A stretch of 64,000 nucleotides of DNA from CAYSSG01 sp964433635 (GTDB taxonomy: Bacteria; Atribacterota; Phoenicimicrobiia; Phoenicimicrobiales; Stramentimicrobiaceae). The stretch is from assembly GCA_964433635.1 (NCBI GenBank), contig CAYSSG010000001.1, forward strand, positions 65,278-129,277. Direction: 5' to 3'. A model generated the notes under the pieces. The model saw only the letters and a program-made list of their open reading frames with translations. It had not been told where the DNA came from and searched no databases. Position 1 is the stretch's first letter. Every line of letters begins with the position of its first letter. Below, one piece after another: positions 1 to 11,572 of this stretch. A program made the position numbers and the translations under genes.

Positions 1-30
1 CTGAGCTATTCCCGCCAGCATATTGATTAA
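1..30 (+). CDS. Possible 3' end of an upstream gene (partial)
   Basis: Reading frame 1 from the window edge gives nine codons ending LSYSRQHID and a TAA stop. This may be the tail of a gene lying to the left. A second frame also stays open for seven codons, so the assignment is weak. No family can be recognised from nine residues. Confidence 0.2.
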   Translation: MSYSRQHID

Positions 31-47
31 ACCATATTATATATGAA

Positions 48-69
48 AATCATTGGATTTTCAATGATT
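48..69 (+). terminator. Weak hairpin before the VanW gene
   Basis: AATCATTG and CAATGATT pair perfectly around a six-base loop. No T-run follows, so it may be a weak terminator for the upstream gene or simply a short hairpin in the 5' region of the VanW gene. Confidence 0.25.
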
Positions 70-114
70 CTGAAGATTAAATGACATATCTAGACTGACC
101 AGAAGGAGAAACCA

Positions 115-1497
115 GTGTATCAGCGAAATTACTATCAAAACAAACAATCAGCTTCAGGGAGGAGAGTTCCTAAAAAAATTCTATTATCTCTGTTCGCAAT
201 CTTCCTGGTATTTATTTTATTTTACTCTGTTGATATGTTTATCTACAGAGGAAAGATTTATCCCAATATTTTAGCAATGAGCCAGGACATTGGCAGGAAG
301 AATCCGGAACAGGCAAGACAGCAGCTGCAGCCTGTTGCTGAAAGGATGATTTCAAGATCCATTGTTATCAAGCACGAGAATCAGGAGATCAATGTCATTC
401 CCAGCAAGGATCTTGGCGCTTCTATTGATGTTGAAGCATTAGTCCAAAAAGCCTATTCCATTGCCAGAAATGGAAATTTATGGAATCGATTAAGAGATAG
501 ATCCAATTTATTCAGAAAGGAATACCAGCTTTCGGATTTTCTGTTTTTCAATAAAACCAGTTTCGAGGATTTTAATTCAAACCTTCAATCTCAATTCGAA
601 CAGGTTCCCGAAAATGCGGTACTGGATTCAGGCAGGATTATACCTGCCAGGATAGGCCTTACCATTGACCGTCAGGAATTATTGTTCAATATTCACCAGA
701 ATATGATTGACTCGGTAAATACAGATCGTTCTCAGGTGATACAGGTGCCTGTCCAACTGCATCAGCCGGAGGTAACCACCAGTGAATTACTGGCACAGAT
801 AGGCGTTAAGCAACCTATCAGCACTTACGAAACCTCCCTCCGGGATAAAGAGGAGAACACGCTCTATAATATTCAAAAGGCTGCCCATCAGATAAATGGC
901 ATTCTGTTAAAGCCCGGAGAGGATTTTTCCTTTAATCGTTTAATCGGAACAGCAGATCAGGAAGATGGTTATAAAAAGAGCACCATTATTGCTAATGGTC
1001 AATTTGTCAGTGGATATGGCGGTGGTGTCTGCCAGGTTTCCACAACGCTTTATAACGCTGCTTTATTAGCTAATCTTGAGATTATTGAAAGATATAACCA
1101 TTCGATATACGGAGACGCTACAAATTATGTTCCACTGGGCAGGGATGCTGCTATCTTTTACGGATACAAGGACCTGAAATTCAGAAATTCACTGGAGCAG
1201 CAGATTGCTATTTTCTGCGAGATGAAGCAAGATGATTTAGTAGTCACAATGATGGGAGAAAGATCTCTGGATAAGGTCATCAAAATCATTTCTCAGGACG
1301 AGAAGGTTCATGATTATGATGTGATTGAAATGAAAGACGAGAACGGCACAAATTCGACAAATAAGGTACTGCAGGAAGGAATTCCCGGTTACAGTATCAA
1401 GACCTATCGGGTGATCGTTGATTCGGACGGTGAAAAGATAGAGTTTCTTTCAAATGATCTGTATGCCAGTGTTCCCAGAAAGGTTGTAGTAGATTAA
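115..1497 (+). CDS. VanW family protein, membrane-anchored
   Basis: Probable cell-wall-associated protein of the VanW/YoaR type. A basic N-terminus is followed by one membrane segment (about residues 21-43), so the protein is a type II membrane protein or has an uncleaved signal. The middle (about 85-230) resembles the putative peptidoglycan-binding domain that usually precedes VanW. The VanW domain lies at about 245-375 and carries the diagnostic GGGVCQVSTTLYNA motif. The last 60 residues resemble a G5-like domain. The start is GTG, with AGAAGGAG six bases upstream. The biochemical role of VanW domains is not established; resistance function should not be inferred. The next gene follows 31 bases downstream with its own ribosome site, suggesting an operon. 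Confidence 0.88.
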   Translation: MYQRNYYQNKQSASGRRVPKKILLSLFAIFLVFILFYSVDMFIYRGKIYPNILAMSQDIGRKNPEQARQQLQPVAERMISRSIVIKHENQEINVIPSKDLGASIDVEALVQKAYSIARNGNLWNRLRDRSNLFRKEYQLSDFLFFNKTSFEDFNSNLQSQFEQVPENAVLDSGRIIPARIGLTIDRQELLFNIHQNMIDSVNTDRSQVIQVPVQLHQPEVTTSELLAQIGVKQPISTYETSLRDKEENTLYNIQKAAHQINGILLKPGEDFSFNRLIGTADQEDGYKKSTIIANGQFVSGYGGGVCQVSTTLYNAALLANLEIIERYNHSIYGDATNYVPLGRDAAIFYGYKDLKFRNSLEQQIAIFCEMKQDDLVVTMMGERSLDKVIKIISQDEKVHDYDVIEMKDENGTNSTNKVLQEGIPGYSIKTYRVIVDSDGEKIEFLSNDLYASVPRKVVVD

Positions 1498-1528
1498 TTC
1501 TATTCACATTGATTAAGGAGTTCTGCAA

Positions 1529-2338
1529 TTGATTCAAGATCACCATACTTCTGCCAATAAGATTTGTCTCATACTTATTGTTATTGGTTTTATCTGGATC
1601 ACAGCAACCTGTCTTTCAATATTTCCGGTTTACGCCGGAGAATTAACCCTTAATACGGAAAAGATTCTCTGCGAGGGAACAAAATATCAGACCGTAGCTT
1701 ATTTTTTTGATTCTCAACAGGAAGGTCCTACTGTCATGATGATGGCGGGTGTCCACGGTAATGAATTTGCTGGTACCAAGGCACTAGAGAATTTCATGGA
1801 AAATATAGATCTTAAAAGGGGAGCAATTATCATTATCCCTGAAGCGAATCAAGAAGCGTGCAGAAATAAAGTGCGTTCTATTAACCAGGGGCAAGATTTA
1901 AACCGGATGTTTCCCGGTGATTCTGAATCCCAGGGAATGGAAAGACTTGCAGGTGAGATTTTTGAAATCATGGAAGAGTGGGAAGTTGATTTTCTGTTAG
2001 ATCTGCATGAGTCAGTTGATTATTATGAGAAAAATCCGGCTCATTTCGGGCAGACGATTATCCTGGATTATAATCATTTGTATCTCAGTAAGATTGGTAA
2101 ATACCTGAGAGATCAATTAAACAGTAAGGTTGTGAATCCGGAAAATGTTTTTAAAATAATCATTCATCCGATTAAAGGAAGCAGCACCTATGAAGCTGAT
2201 GGTCGGTATGAAATACCCGGGATTACATTTGAAACATGCTCCAGAATACAACTGAGTCAAAGAGTTTCTTTTCACCAGGATTGTATTGAGAATGTACTTT
2301 TGTATTTTGATATGATGCCATCATTATGTGCCAAGTAA
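1529..2338 (+). CDS. Exported AstE/AspA-type zinc hydrolase (M14-like)
   Basis: Predicted zinc-dependent amidohydrolase or carboxypeptidase of the succinylglutamate desuccinylase/aspartoacylase superfamily. A hydrophobic N-terminus (about residues 12-35) suggests export or anchoring. The zinc motif GVHGNE (His and Glu at about 75-78), DLNRMFPG, LLDLHES (third ligand) and GITFETC (catalytic Glu) are all present. The start is TTG, with AAGGAG eight bases upstream. It follows the VanW gene closely, and export of both suggests a role in peptidoglycan peptide or periplasmic peptide trimming; that role is inference. The substrate cannot be told from sequence. Confidence 0.8.
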   Translation: MIQDHHTSANKICLILIVIGFIWITATCLSIFPVYAGELTLNTEKILCEGTKYQTVAYFFDSQQEGPTVMMMAGVHGNEFAGTKALENFMENIDLKRGAIIIIPEANQEACRNKVRSINQGQDLNRMFPGDSESQGMERLAGEIFEIMEEWEVDFLLDLHESVDYYEKNPAHFGQTIILDYNHLYLSKIGKYLRDQLNSKVVNPENVFKIIIHPIKGSSTYEADGRYEIPGITFETCSRIQLSQRVSFHQDCIENVLLYFDMMPSLCAK

Positions 2339-2449
2339 TTGATGAAGTCTGATTGATGCAGCATCAGTCCGGTACCAAGAGCGGCAAGAATTTCTTTCGC
2401 TCTGAACCTGCTATTCCGGCAGATCGTCCGGCAATTGAAAGGGTAATCA

Positions 2450-2487
2450 GAAGAAGACCTTGTTGATTAATCAACAAGGTCTTCTTC
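2450..2487. terminator. 38-nt perfect palindrome at convergent gene ends
   Basis: A perfect inverted repeat of 19 bases per arm is centred at 2468/2469 on TTAA. The stop codon of the minus-strand parvulin (2467-2469) sits at its centre, so the last codons of that gene form one arm. The convergent plus-strand hydrolase gene ends 112 bases to the left. The outer arms are A-rich/T-rich (AAGAAG/CTTCTT) rather than a pure T-run, so it is an unusual bidirectional terminator or 3'-end-protecting hairpin rather than a textbook one. Confidence 0.55.
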
Positions 2488-3576
2488 ATCAGGTTCGGTT
2501 TCAGATATGGTTTCTTCTTCCTGGTGAATTTCAGGGGAGGATTCATCTTCTTCCGAAACATCCGGGCTTTGAATCTGCTGTGCTGTTTCTAATTCTGAAG
2601 TGAAATCATAGTGAATATTTACATCAGCATCCTCCCGGAGCCGGGTTAATAGAGATTCCAGGGCTTCATTCTGTTTCCTGGAGGTCAGGATATTTTCGAT
2701 ATTTCCTCTTGCTTCTTCAAAAGTCATCTGATGTTCCTGTTGGATATCATCACTCAGAATGATATGGTAACCGAATTCAGTCTTCACAATATCGCTTATT
2801 TCGCCTGCTTCTAAAGAAAAAGCAGCTTCTTCGAACTCCTTCACCATCTGGCCCCTGGTAAAGTAGCCCAGGTCACCGCCCTGTTCAGAAGACGGACAGA
2901 TAGATTTTTCCCTTGCTAAACTGTCAAAATCCGCTATGCCATCTTTCAACTGATTTAATATTATTGCAGCTTCTTCCTGGCTTTCCACCAGAATGTGTCT
3001 GGCTTTTACTCTTTCCGGCTGGAAAAAAGATTCCTTATTCTCTTCATAATATTGATTGATTTCTTCTTCACTCATTTCAATCTTTTCATATTCCTGTCCG
3101 ATAGCCTTTTCAATCATCAGTTGATTGTTGATACTGCCTTTTAATTGATTGACCGTCAGATTATTTCTTTTTAATGCTTCATTAAAAGCCACCTCGGAAT
3201 CGAAAGTGGCTTTCACTTTGTCGATTTCAGTATTCACTTCATCGGCTGGAACCAGGATCTTTTGTTCTTCAGCATACTGATATAAGAGCGTTGAATTAAT
3301 CAATTGCTGGGTAACATTATTTTTAATGGCTGCCAGCGTTTCATCAGGCATACTGGATAGCGTTTGGTTATCATAACGGGAAATCATGTTTGTAAAAGCA
3401 TTCTGCCATTGTTGATAGCTGATTCCGGTATGATTAACCTCTGCAATCAGGTTTCCAACGTTTTGGGAACGGGAACCGGAGGATCTATATTGGCCGAGAC
3501 CATAAAAGACAGATATGACAAAAGCAACCACAATCACCAGAAGAATGGGCTTTAAATTCTTTCGAATAAATTGCAT
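2467..3576 (-). CDS. SurA/PrsA-like peptidyl-prolyl isomerase (parvulin)
   Basis: Extracytoplasmic folding chaperone. A basic N-terminus and one hydrophobic segment (about residues 9-30) anchor it in the inner membrane. A SurA N-terminal-like chaperone region (about 40-170) is followed by one PPIC rotamase domain (about 190-285) with VKARHILV, GGDLGYFTRGQM and FGYHIIL typical of parvulins. The C-terminal 45 residues are very acidic and probably disordered. One rotamase domain and an N-terminal anchor resemble PrsA/PpiD more than E. coli SurA. The start is ATG, with GAAGGAG about 12 bases upstream. It is a monocistron from a strong minus-strand promoter. Confidence 0.85.
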   Translation of the reverse strand: MQFIRKNLKPILLVIVVAFVISVFYGLGQYRSSGSRSQNVGNLIAEVNHTGISYQQWQNAFTNMISRYDNQTLSSMPDETLAAIKNNVTQQLINSTLLYQYAEEQKILVPADEVNTEIDKVKATFDSEVAFNEALKRNNLTVNQLKGSINNQLMIEKAIGQEYEKIEMSEEEINQYYEENKESFFQPERVKARHILVESQEEAAIILNQLKDGIADFDSLAREKSICPSSEQGGDLGYFTRGQMVKEFEEAAFSLEAGEISDIVKTEFGYHIILSDDIQQEHQMTFEEARGNIENILTSRKQNEALESLLTRLREDADVNIHYDFTSELETAQQIQSPDVSEEDESSPEIHQEEETISETEPDEEDLVD

Positions 3577-3617
3577 AATGGTATAAGTCTCCTTCAGTTT
3601 TTTTGATATCGATTATT

Positions 3618-3646
3618 AATATAATATCAGTCACAATTTTTGTCAA
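3618..3646 (-). promoter_or_regulatory. Sigma-70-type promoter of the parvulin gene
   Basis: On the minus strand, TTGACA (perfect -35), a 17-base spacer and TATATT (-10, five of six) lie about 45 bases upstream of the parvulin start. The match is strong enough for a constitutive promoter. Confidence 0.7.
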
Positions 3647-3767
3647 ATCGTAACAACAATATCTTTGACGCAGGTCGATGCAATATTGGTGTAATCTGGT
3701 TTTTGACCATATCATTTTCAGATCATCCAGGATCACCTCTACATTGATCTATTCTACCGAAAAACTA

Positions 3768-5844
<2,077 letters not shown>

Positions 5845-5980
5845 TTCTTTATCAGAATTCAACAGCATCTGCCATAAAACCGGTATGTTAGGGACAGGAG
5901 ATATTCCCTTAGAGTAGAACGATTGAAATAAGAAACATTCAAGTTAGTCAATTCATTGTTATTCTTGAAATAGAGGAGAT

Positions 5981-6277
5981 ATGATGTCTAAAAAAATCAT
6001 TGAAAAAAAAGATGTAGAATACATAGCAAAATTGGCAAAATTGGAATTGAATACCGAACAGAAAGAACTTTTTCTACCACAGTTAAACAGCATCCTTTCT
6101 TATTTTGAGCAGCTTAATGAATTAAATACGGACCAGGTCGAACCCACATCTTATATTCTTCCTGTTTCCAACCGATTTCATGATGATATTCCGGGACTTT
6201 CATTACCACAGGAGATTGTCCTGCGTTTGACCAGGCATACCGGGAAGGGATATTTTCAGGTGCCCAGGATCTTGTAG
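5981..6277 (+). CDS. gatC: Glu/Asp-tRNA amidotransferase subunit C
   Basis: Small subunit of the GatCAB amidotransferase, which converts Glu-tRNA(Gln) and/or Asp-tRNA(Asn) to the amide form. At 98 residues it has the family length, with an N-terminal helical part (DVEYIAKLAKLEL) and the middle motif DQVEPTSYILP. AGAGGAG lies just upstream of the ATG. It begins the gatC-gatA-gatB cluster; its presence implies that this organism charges Gln and/or Asn tRNA indirectly. Confidence 0.93.
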   Translation: MMSKKIIEKKDVEYIAKLAKLELNTEQKELFLPQLNSILSYFEQLNELNTDQVEPTSYILPVSNRFHDDIPGLSLPQEIVLRLTRHTGKGYFQVPRIL

Positions 6278-6336
6278 GATTGAAGAAATGATAAGATGTC
6301 AGCAATCATTGAGAAACACAGAACAGGAGGAGAGAA

Positions 6337-7803
6337 GTGCAACTGAATAGATTAACGGTCACAGAGTACCTGGATAAGATTCAGCGAAGAGAGATATCGG
6401 TAAAAGAGGTCATGGAAGATATCTTCCTGCAGATTGACCGGGTTGATTCAAAACTAAAGGCCTATCTGAGTCTTAACCGTGAGGCAGCATTGGATGAAGC
6501 TGTCAGGATGGATAGAAAGATTGAAACTGGGGATCATGTACCACCTTTGGCAGGCTTGCCGATTGCCGTAAAGGATATTATTTGTACCAAGGGCATTGAA
6601 ACAACCTGCGGTTCGAAAATACTGCGTGGTTTTATTCCGCCCTATGATGCCACGGTAATCAGGAAATTAAAAGATGCAGGGGCAATTATCATCGGCAAAA
6701 CAAATATGGATGAGTTTGGCATGGGTTCATCTAACGAAAATTCTGCCTTTCAGGTAACGCTGAATCCCTGGAATACCGATCGGGTACCCGGTGGTTCAAG
6801 TGGTGGTTCGGCAGTTGCAGTGGCGGCTGATGAGGCATTGGTTGCCCTGGGGTCAGATACCGGTGGATCAGTTCGGACCCCGGCTTCTTTCTGTGGCATT
6901 GTGGGAATTAAACCTACTTACGGCAGGGTATCCAGATATGGGTTGATTGCTTATGCGTCTTCTCTGGATCAGATTGGTCTCCTGGCTAAGAGTGTAAAGG
7001 ACACAGCATTCCTGATGAACTTGATATGCGGTTATGATTCCATGGATGCTACATCCGCCGATTTAGCTGTACCGGACTTTCTGAATGCCTGCGGGCAGGA
7101 AATCCACAAGTTGAAATTTGCAGTGCCCAGAGAACTCTTCAGAGAGGGTTTAAATCATGAGGTAAAAGAGGCAGTCAGTCAAGCGATAAAGATTATTTCT
7201 CATTCAGGTGGAAGCATTGAGGAGGTTTCTTTGCCCCATCTGGAATATTCACTGCCTGCCTATTACCTGATTGCAATGGCAGAGGCGAGTTCAAATCTGG
7301 CTAAGTTTGACGGGGTACAATATGGTTTACGGATAGACAATCATGACGATCTGGAGGGAATGTATCTCAAAACAAGAACTGCCGGCTTTGGTCCTGAGGT
7401 CATCCGCCGAATCATGCTGGGGACCTATGCCCTAAGTTCAGGCTATTATGATGCTTATTATTTAAAGGCACAAAAAGTAAGAACTTTAGTCAAGAAGGAT
7501 TTTGAAGAAGCATTTCAGAAATATGATATTCTGCTGAGTCCCACTTCACCTGTTCCAGCCTTTCGAATTGGAGAGAGAGTTCATGATCCTTTAACGATGT
7601 TTCTCACTGATATCTGTACTCTTCCTGCCAACATGGCAGGTTTACCAGCCTTATCAATCAATTGCGGATTTACCCGGAAAGAACATCTGCCGATTGGTTT
7701 ACAGATGATTGCCAGGCCATTCCGGGAAGAAGATATTTTCAGCGTTGCCTTTGCTCTGGAAAAAGAACTTGGTGAGATTGTTCTGCAGAAGCCGGTTCTT
7801 TAA
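6337..7803 (+). CDS. gatA: Glu/Asp-tRNA amidotransferase subunit A (amidase)
   Basis: Glutaminase subunit of GatCAB, amidase-signature family. The Ser-cisSer-Lys triad is present: Lys79 in AVKDI and the two serines of GGSSGGSAVA (about 153-178). The oxyanion region GSDTGGSVRTPASFCG is intact. At 488 residues it has the usual length. The start is GTG, with AGGAGG six bases upstream. It lies between gatC and gatB, 59 bases after gatC. Confidence 0.97.
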   Translation: MQLNRLTVTEYLDKIQRREISVKEVMEDIFLQIDRVDSKLKAYLSLNREAALDEAVRMDRKIETGDHVPPLAGLPIAVKDIICTKGIETTCGSKILRGFIPPYDATVIRKLKDAGAIIIGKTNMDEFGMGSSNENSAFQVTLNPWNTDRVPGGSSGGSAVAVAADEALVALGSDTGGSVRTPASFCGIVGIKPTYGRVSRYGLIAYASSLDQIGLLAKSVKDTAFLMNLICGYDSMDATSADLAVPDFLNACGQEIHKLKFAVPRELFREGLNHEVKEAVSQAIKIISHSGGSIEEVSLPHLEYSLPAYYLIAMAEASSNLAKFDGVQYGLRIDNHDDLEGMYLKTRTAGFGPEVIRRIMLGTYALSSGYYDAYYLKAQKVRTLVKKDFEEAFQKYDILLSPTSPVPAFRIGERVHDPLTMFLTDICTLPANMAGLPALSINCGFTRKEHLPIGLQMIARPFREEDIFSVAFALEKELGEIVLQKPVL

Positions 7804-7879
7804 CTGTTTAGATACAGAGATGGTACATTTTTTCTCACGGCACGATAAAAGGTATTTTTAGTATAGAATGGAGATGTTT

Positions 7880-9337
7880 ATGCAAGAGGATATTGTCATC
7901 GGATTGGAGATTCATATTCAGTTGTTGACCAGAACGAAGATATTCTGTCATTGCAGTACTGATTATATTCATCAGGAGCCTAATGCCAACACCTGCCCTG
8001 TTTGTCTCGGTTTACCGGGATGTTTGCCAGTACTCAATAAAAATGCACTGGTTCTGGCGCTCAGAACTGCGATTGCTTTGCACTGCAGAATCAATCATAC
8101 CAGTATTTTTCACCGGAAGAACTATTTTTATCCCGATTTGCCTAAAGCTTATCAAATCTCCCAATACAATTTGCCTTTAGCGGAAGAGGGATTTTTGGAG
8201 ATTACAACAGGGGATTCAGGGCAAAGACGAAGGATTGGCATTATCAGAGCACATCTGGAAGAAGATGCCGGAAAGCTGATTCATCCCCAGGAAAATGCAG
8301 TTGTAACTTATTCCCTGATTGATTTTAATCGCTCTGGAATCCCCTTGCTGGAAATCGTAACGAAACCGGAACTTCATTCCTCAGAAGAAGCAGTTGTTTT
8401 TTTACAGAATATGAGAAGTATTGTCCAGTACCTGGATGTATGTGACGGTAATTTAGAGAGTGGTTCTATGCGTTGTGATGCTAATATTTCTATCAGGAAT
8501 CCCAAAAGCTTTCTTATGGGAATCAAGACTGAAGTTAAAAACATGAATTCTTTTCGCTCCATCAGAAAGGCACTTGATTACGAGATTGACCGGCAGCGAA
8601 AAATCATTAACAGAGGAGAACATGTACTGCAGGAAACCAGGAGATGGGATGAAGAGAACAACTGTACTGTCAGCATGAGGGGTAAGGAAGAAGCACATGA
8701 TTATCGGTATCTTCCGGAGCCGGATTTACTGCCCATAAAGATAGATCAATCCTGGATTGATGAAATGAACAGGAATTTACCAGAACTGCCTGAAGAAAGA
8801 AAGAATAGATTTATCCGGAATTACGGGCTTTCTGCTTATGATGCTGATCGACTGGTGGAAGTAAAGTCATTTGGTGATTACTTTGAAGAGGCTGCTCATC
8901 ACTACAGGGATTATAAGAAACTGACTAATTGGATTCTTGGAGAATTATTACGATGCTTAAGTGAAAATAAGTTGACAATTGATTCAGCCCCAGTTACCGC
9001 TGAAAAACTGACTGAGTTACTTGAATTGATTGATAGAAAGATGATTAGCGGAAAGATTGGAAAATCAATTCTGGAGAAGATGTTTATGACGGGTCAGAGA
9101 GCTTCTGATCTGGTTAAGAAAGACGGTCTTACCCAGATCAGTGATAAAAATGAAATTGAGATGATCATTGACAAGGTCATTCAGGAGAATACGCCATCAG
9201 TGCAGGATTATCTTGCCGGGAAAGAGAAAGCCTTACATTTTCTGGTAGGTCAGGTGATGCACCATACCAGGGGAAGAGCACAACCAGGATTGGCTTCTAA
9301 CCTGTTAAAAGAAAAGATGAATAAATGGAAGGATTAG
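7880..9337 (+). CDS. gatB: Glu/Asp-tRNA amidotransferase subunit B
   Basis: Kinase/transamidase subunit of GatCAB that phosphorylates the misacylated tRNA. Starts with the family sequence IVIGLEIHIQL and contains the CxC...CPVC zinc-type cysteines (CHCS and CPVCLGLPG), YFYPDLPKAYQISQ and RHRYLPEPDL-type motifs (here DYRYLPEPDL), with a C-terminal YqeY-like tail. Three in-frame ATGs occur at 7868, 7874 and 7880. The last is best spaced from TGGAG and gives the expected N-terminus, leaving 485 residues. Confidence 0.96.
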   Translation: MQEDIVIGLEIHIQLLTRTKIFCHCSTDYIHQEPNANTCPVCLGLPGCLPVLNKNALVLALRTAIALHCRINHTSIFHRKNYFYPDLPKAYQISQYNLPLAEEGFLEITTGDSGQRRRIGIIRAHLEEDAGKLIHPQENAVVTYSLIDFNRSGIPLLEIVTKPELHSSEEAVVFLQNMRSIVQYLDVCDGNLESGSMRCDANISIRNPKSFLMGIKTEVKNMNSFRSIRKALDYEIDRQRKIINRGEHVLQETRRWDEENNCTVSMRGKEEAHDYRYLPEPDLLPIKIDQSWIDEMNRNLPELPEERKNRFIRNYGLSAYDADRLVEVKSFGDYFEEAAHHYRDYKKLTNWILGELLRCLSENKLTIDSAPVTAEKLTELLELIDRKMISGKIGKSILEKMFMTGQRASDLVKKDGLTQISDKNEIEMIIDKVIQENTPSVQDYLAGKEKALHFLVGQVMHHTRGRAQPGLASNLLKEKMNKWKD

Positions 9338-9394
9338 ATTATAATAATAAAAACAATATTTTGCTAAAATCAGAATAGGAAAGGAGGTATTGTG

Positions 9395-9556
9395 ATGGAA
9401 AAATACAGGTGCACCGTTTGCGGTTATATTTATGATCCTGAAAAAGGAGATCCTGAATCAGATATTGAACCGGGGACCTCTTTTGATGACTTACCGGATG
9501 ATTGGGTCTGCCCTCTATGTGGTGCAAGCAAGGATGAATTTGAACTGGAGGAATAA
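9395..9556 (+). CDS. Rubredoxin
   Basis: A 53-residue one-iron redox protein. Both Cys-x-x-Cys knuckles are visible: CTVC near the N-terminus and CPLC near the C-terminus, with the family features [31 protein letters not shown] lies upstream of the ATG. The next gene, a flavodiiron protein, starts three bases after its stop, and its ribosome site (GGAGGA) lies in the last codons of rubredoxin, so the two are translated from one message. Rubredoxin is the usual electron donor to such oxidases. Confidence 0.95.
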   Translation: MEKYRCTVCGYIYDPEKGDPESDIEPGTSFDDLPDDWVCPLCGASKDEFELEE

Positions 9557-9558
9557 AA

Positions 9559-10743
9559 TTGGCAGTAAAAGAAGTCATTGATCATATTTACTGGATAGGG
9601 GCTATCGACTGGGATAGAAGGCTGTTCGATGAGCTCATACCGTTACCTGATGGGACCAGTTATAATTCTTATCTGGTTAAACATCAGGAGGAGGGGCTAC
9701 TGATTGATACTGTTGACCCCTCAAAAAAAGATGAATTTTTACAGAATATAAAAAAGGCAAATGTCAAAAAAATAAGTTACCTCATTGCCCATCATGCCGA
9801 ACAGGATCACGCCGGTTGCATCAGAGATGTATTGGATGAATTTCCGGGGTGCCGTATTATCACCAACCAAAAATGTAAAGACTTGTTAATTAATGAATTG
9901 CATCTGGAAGAAAAAGATTTTCATGAAATTCGGGATGGTGAAATATTTTCATTTGGTGCCCAGGAATTTCAGTTTATTTTCGCACCATGGGTTCATTGGC
10001 CGGAAACCTTTCTGACTTATTTACCGAAGAGTAGATTGCTGTTTACATGTGACCTTTTTGGGTCCCATCTTGCCACCAGTGAATTATGGGCATCTTGTGA
10101 TGGTCATCTTTATCGGGCAGCCAAGCGTTATTATGCTGAAATCATGATGCCTTTCAGACAGCAGATTAAAAAACATCTGAGTAGATTGAAGAATCTTTCC
10201 ATTGAGATAATCGCTCCCAGCCATGGGCCTGTTTATCGCAATCCCGAATATATTCTTCGGGCATATCGTGAATGGGTTTCGGATAAGGTGAAGGAAGAGG
10301 TCGTCATTCCATATATATCAATGCATGGAAGTACCGAAAAGATGGTTTCCTTTTTGGTGGAAGAATTGATGCAAAGAAATATCAAGGTCACACCTTATCA
10401 TTTAATTCAAACGGATATAGGCGAGTTAGCAATGGCATTAGTTGATGCAGCAACGGTTATTTTGGCATCTCCTACAGTTTTAACAGGACCGCATCCTCAG
10501 ATTGTCTATGCGGCATACCTGTGTAATATTTTGAAACCAAAGGTGAAATTTGCAGGATTAATAGGCTCTTTTGGATGGGGAAGCAAGATGGAGCAGGATC
10601 TGCTTCAGCTTCTCACTAATTTAAGCGTTGAGTTATTACCAACTGTGATGGTAAAGAGTTGTCCACGAAAGAAGGACTTTGACAGACTCAGTCAACTGGC
10701 AGACCTGATAGAAAAAAAACATCAAAGCATAAGGTCGAAATGA
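9559..10743 (+). CDS. Flavodiiron protein (rubredoxin:oxygen/NO oxidoreductase)
   Basis: Reduces O2 to water and/or NO to N2O to protect anaerobic metabolism. The N-terminal metallo-beta-lactamase-like domain carries the di-iron ligands: His79-x-Glu81-x-Asp83-His84 (HAEQDH), His in WVHWPET, Asp in CDLFGSH and His in PSHGPVYR. A C-terminal flavodoxin domain starts near residue 250 (VIPYISMHGSTEKM, the FMN phosphate loop). Class A architecture, 394 residues. The start is TTG. It has no fused rubredoxin; the separate upstream rubredoxin fills that role. Confidence 0.95.
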   Translation: MAVKEVIDHIYWIGAIDWDRRLFDELIPLPDGTSYNSYLVKHQEEGLLIDTVDPSKKDEFLQNIKKANVKKISYLIAHHAEQDHAGCIRDVLDEFPGCRIITNQKCKDLLINELHLEEKDFHEIRDGEIFSFGAQEFQFIFAPWVHWPETFLTYLPKSRLLFTCDLFGSHLATSELWASCDGHLYRAAKRYYAEIMMPFRQQIKKHLSRLKNLSIEIIAPSHGPVYRNPEYILRAYREWVSDKVKEEVVIPYISMHGSTEKMVSFLVEELMQRNIKVTPYHLIQTDIGELAMALVDAATVILASPTVLTGPHPQIVYAAYLCNILKPKVKFAGLIGSFGWGSKMEQDLLQLLTNLSVELLPTVMVKSCPRKKDFDRLSQLADLIEKKHQSIRSK

Positions 10744-10928
10744 TCAATCAACATGTTATGTTACACCATTGCATCGTGTAATCTTCTCATATGAAGGAAC
10801 ACAGGCATGTATAAGTTCCTATTTATCATGCTACTGTCATGTCAGTTCAGAAAGCAGGCAGGTGAATTGAATGAACTAGTTTCTATATTTACAGATGAAA
10901 AAATGTAATGGCAGGGGAGGGAATAGAA

Positions 10929-11453
10929 ATGTTTAAAAGAATACCCATCTTGATATTCATAGGCATGTTCTTTATTTTCGGTATTTCAGGTTTGGTACAT
11001 GCGCAGAAAAGCCTTGATGATATATTATATGGGGATTTTAAAGAGATTGATAGTTTTGGTTATATCCAGGTAAAGGTACAGGGAGAACAGGCTAAATTGA
11101 TCGGATTGAGCAGTACAGAAATGACTGATTACGCTAGACTGAAATATAAAAATAATTTTAATGGCATTCCCTATCAGGAAATAACAGCAGAGGAGTCATC
11201 CGTCTATCAGGAAGAGAAGAAGGCGGAGAAAGTCGGCAGTATCTGGTTTAGAATATGGATCACAGGAGAAGGGTTTCCCATCGCCTATTATATTGAATGT
11301 AAAGCCGGCAATTATCATAATTATGAAATATGGACTGATGAAGTACTGGGATTTTGTGATGCCAGGGAAATTAATCAGATCAGCCGTAATGAGATTAACC
11401 GAATGATAGAAAATCTTGCCATTACCTTTTTCAAGGTCAGGGGTGAACTGTAA
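10929..11453 (+). CDS. Small secreted protein of unknown function
   Basis: Not recognised. A typical Sec signal peptide (FKRIPILIFIGMFFIFGISGLVHA, cleavage expected after VHA-Q) precedes about 150 mostly polar residues with no cysteine pattern except single ones, and a repeated EI/I-rich beta-strand character. The ATG at 10929 is preferred over one at 10908 because GGGGAGGG sits eight bases upstream. It stands alone, with 185 bases upstream holding no clear promoter. Similarity to known secreted families cannot be claimed. Confidence 0.65.
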   Translation: MFKRIPILIFIGMFFIFGISGLVHAQKSLDDILYGDFKEIDSFGYIQVKVQGEQAKLIGLSSTEMTDYARLKYKNNFNGIPYQEITAEESSVYQEEKKAEKVGSIWFRIWITGEGFPIAYYIECKAGNYHNYEIWTDEVLGFCDAREINQISRNEINRMIENLAITFFKVRGEL

Positions 11454-11572
11454 TATTGGCGTTTAAAATCTAGGCTTACTTTGTATCATTTCTTTCTGCT
11501 GACAGAAACGGGATTGGAATTGATGAACGGCAATCAGGAGGAAAGAATTTAGATAGATAGTATCGTATTCAA

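Noticed and set aside
115..1497. Vancomycin-resistance gene
   Set aside because: VanW-domain proteins are widespread without resistance roles and no vanHAX-type genes are nearby.
2364..2561. Minus-strand 65-residue frame overlapping the 3' end of the parvulin gene
   Set aside because: It lies in another frame over the acidic tail of the parvulin, has no ribosome site and a composition expected from a shadow frame.
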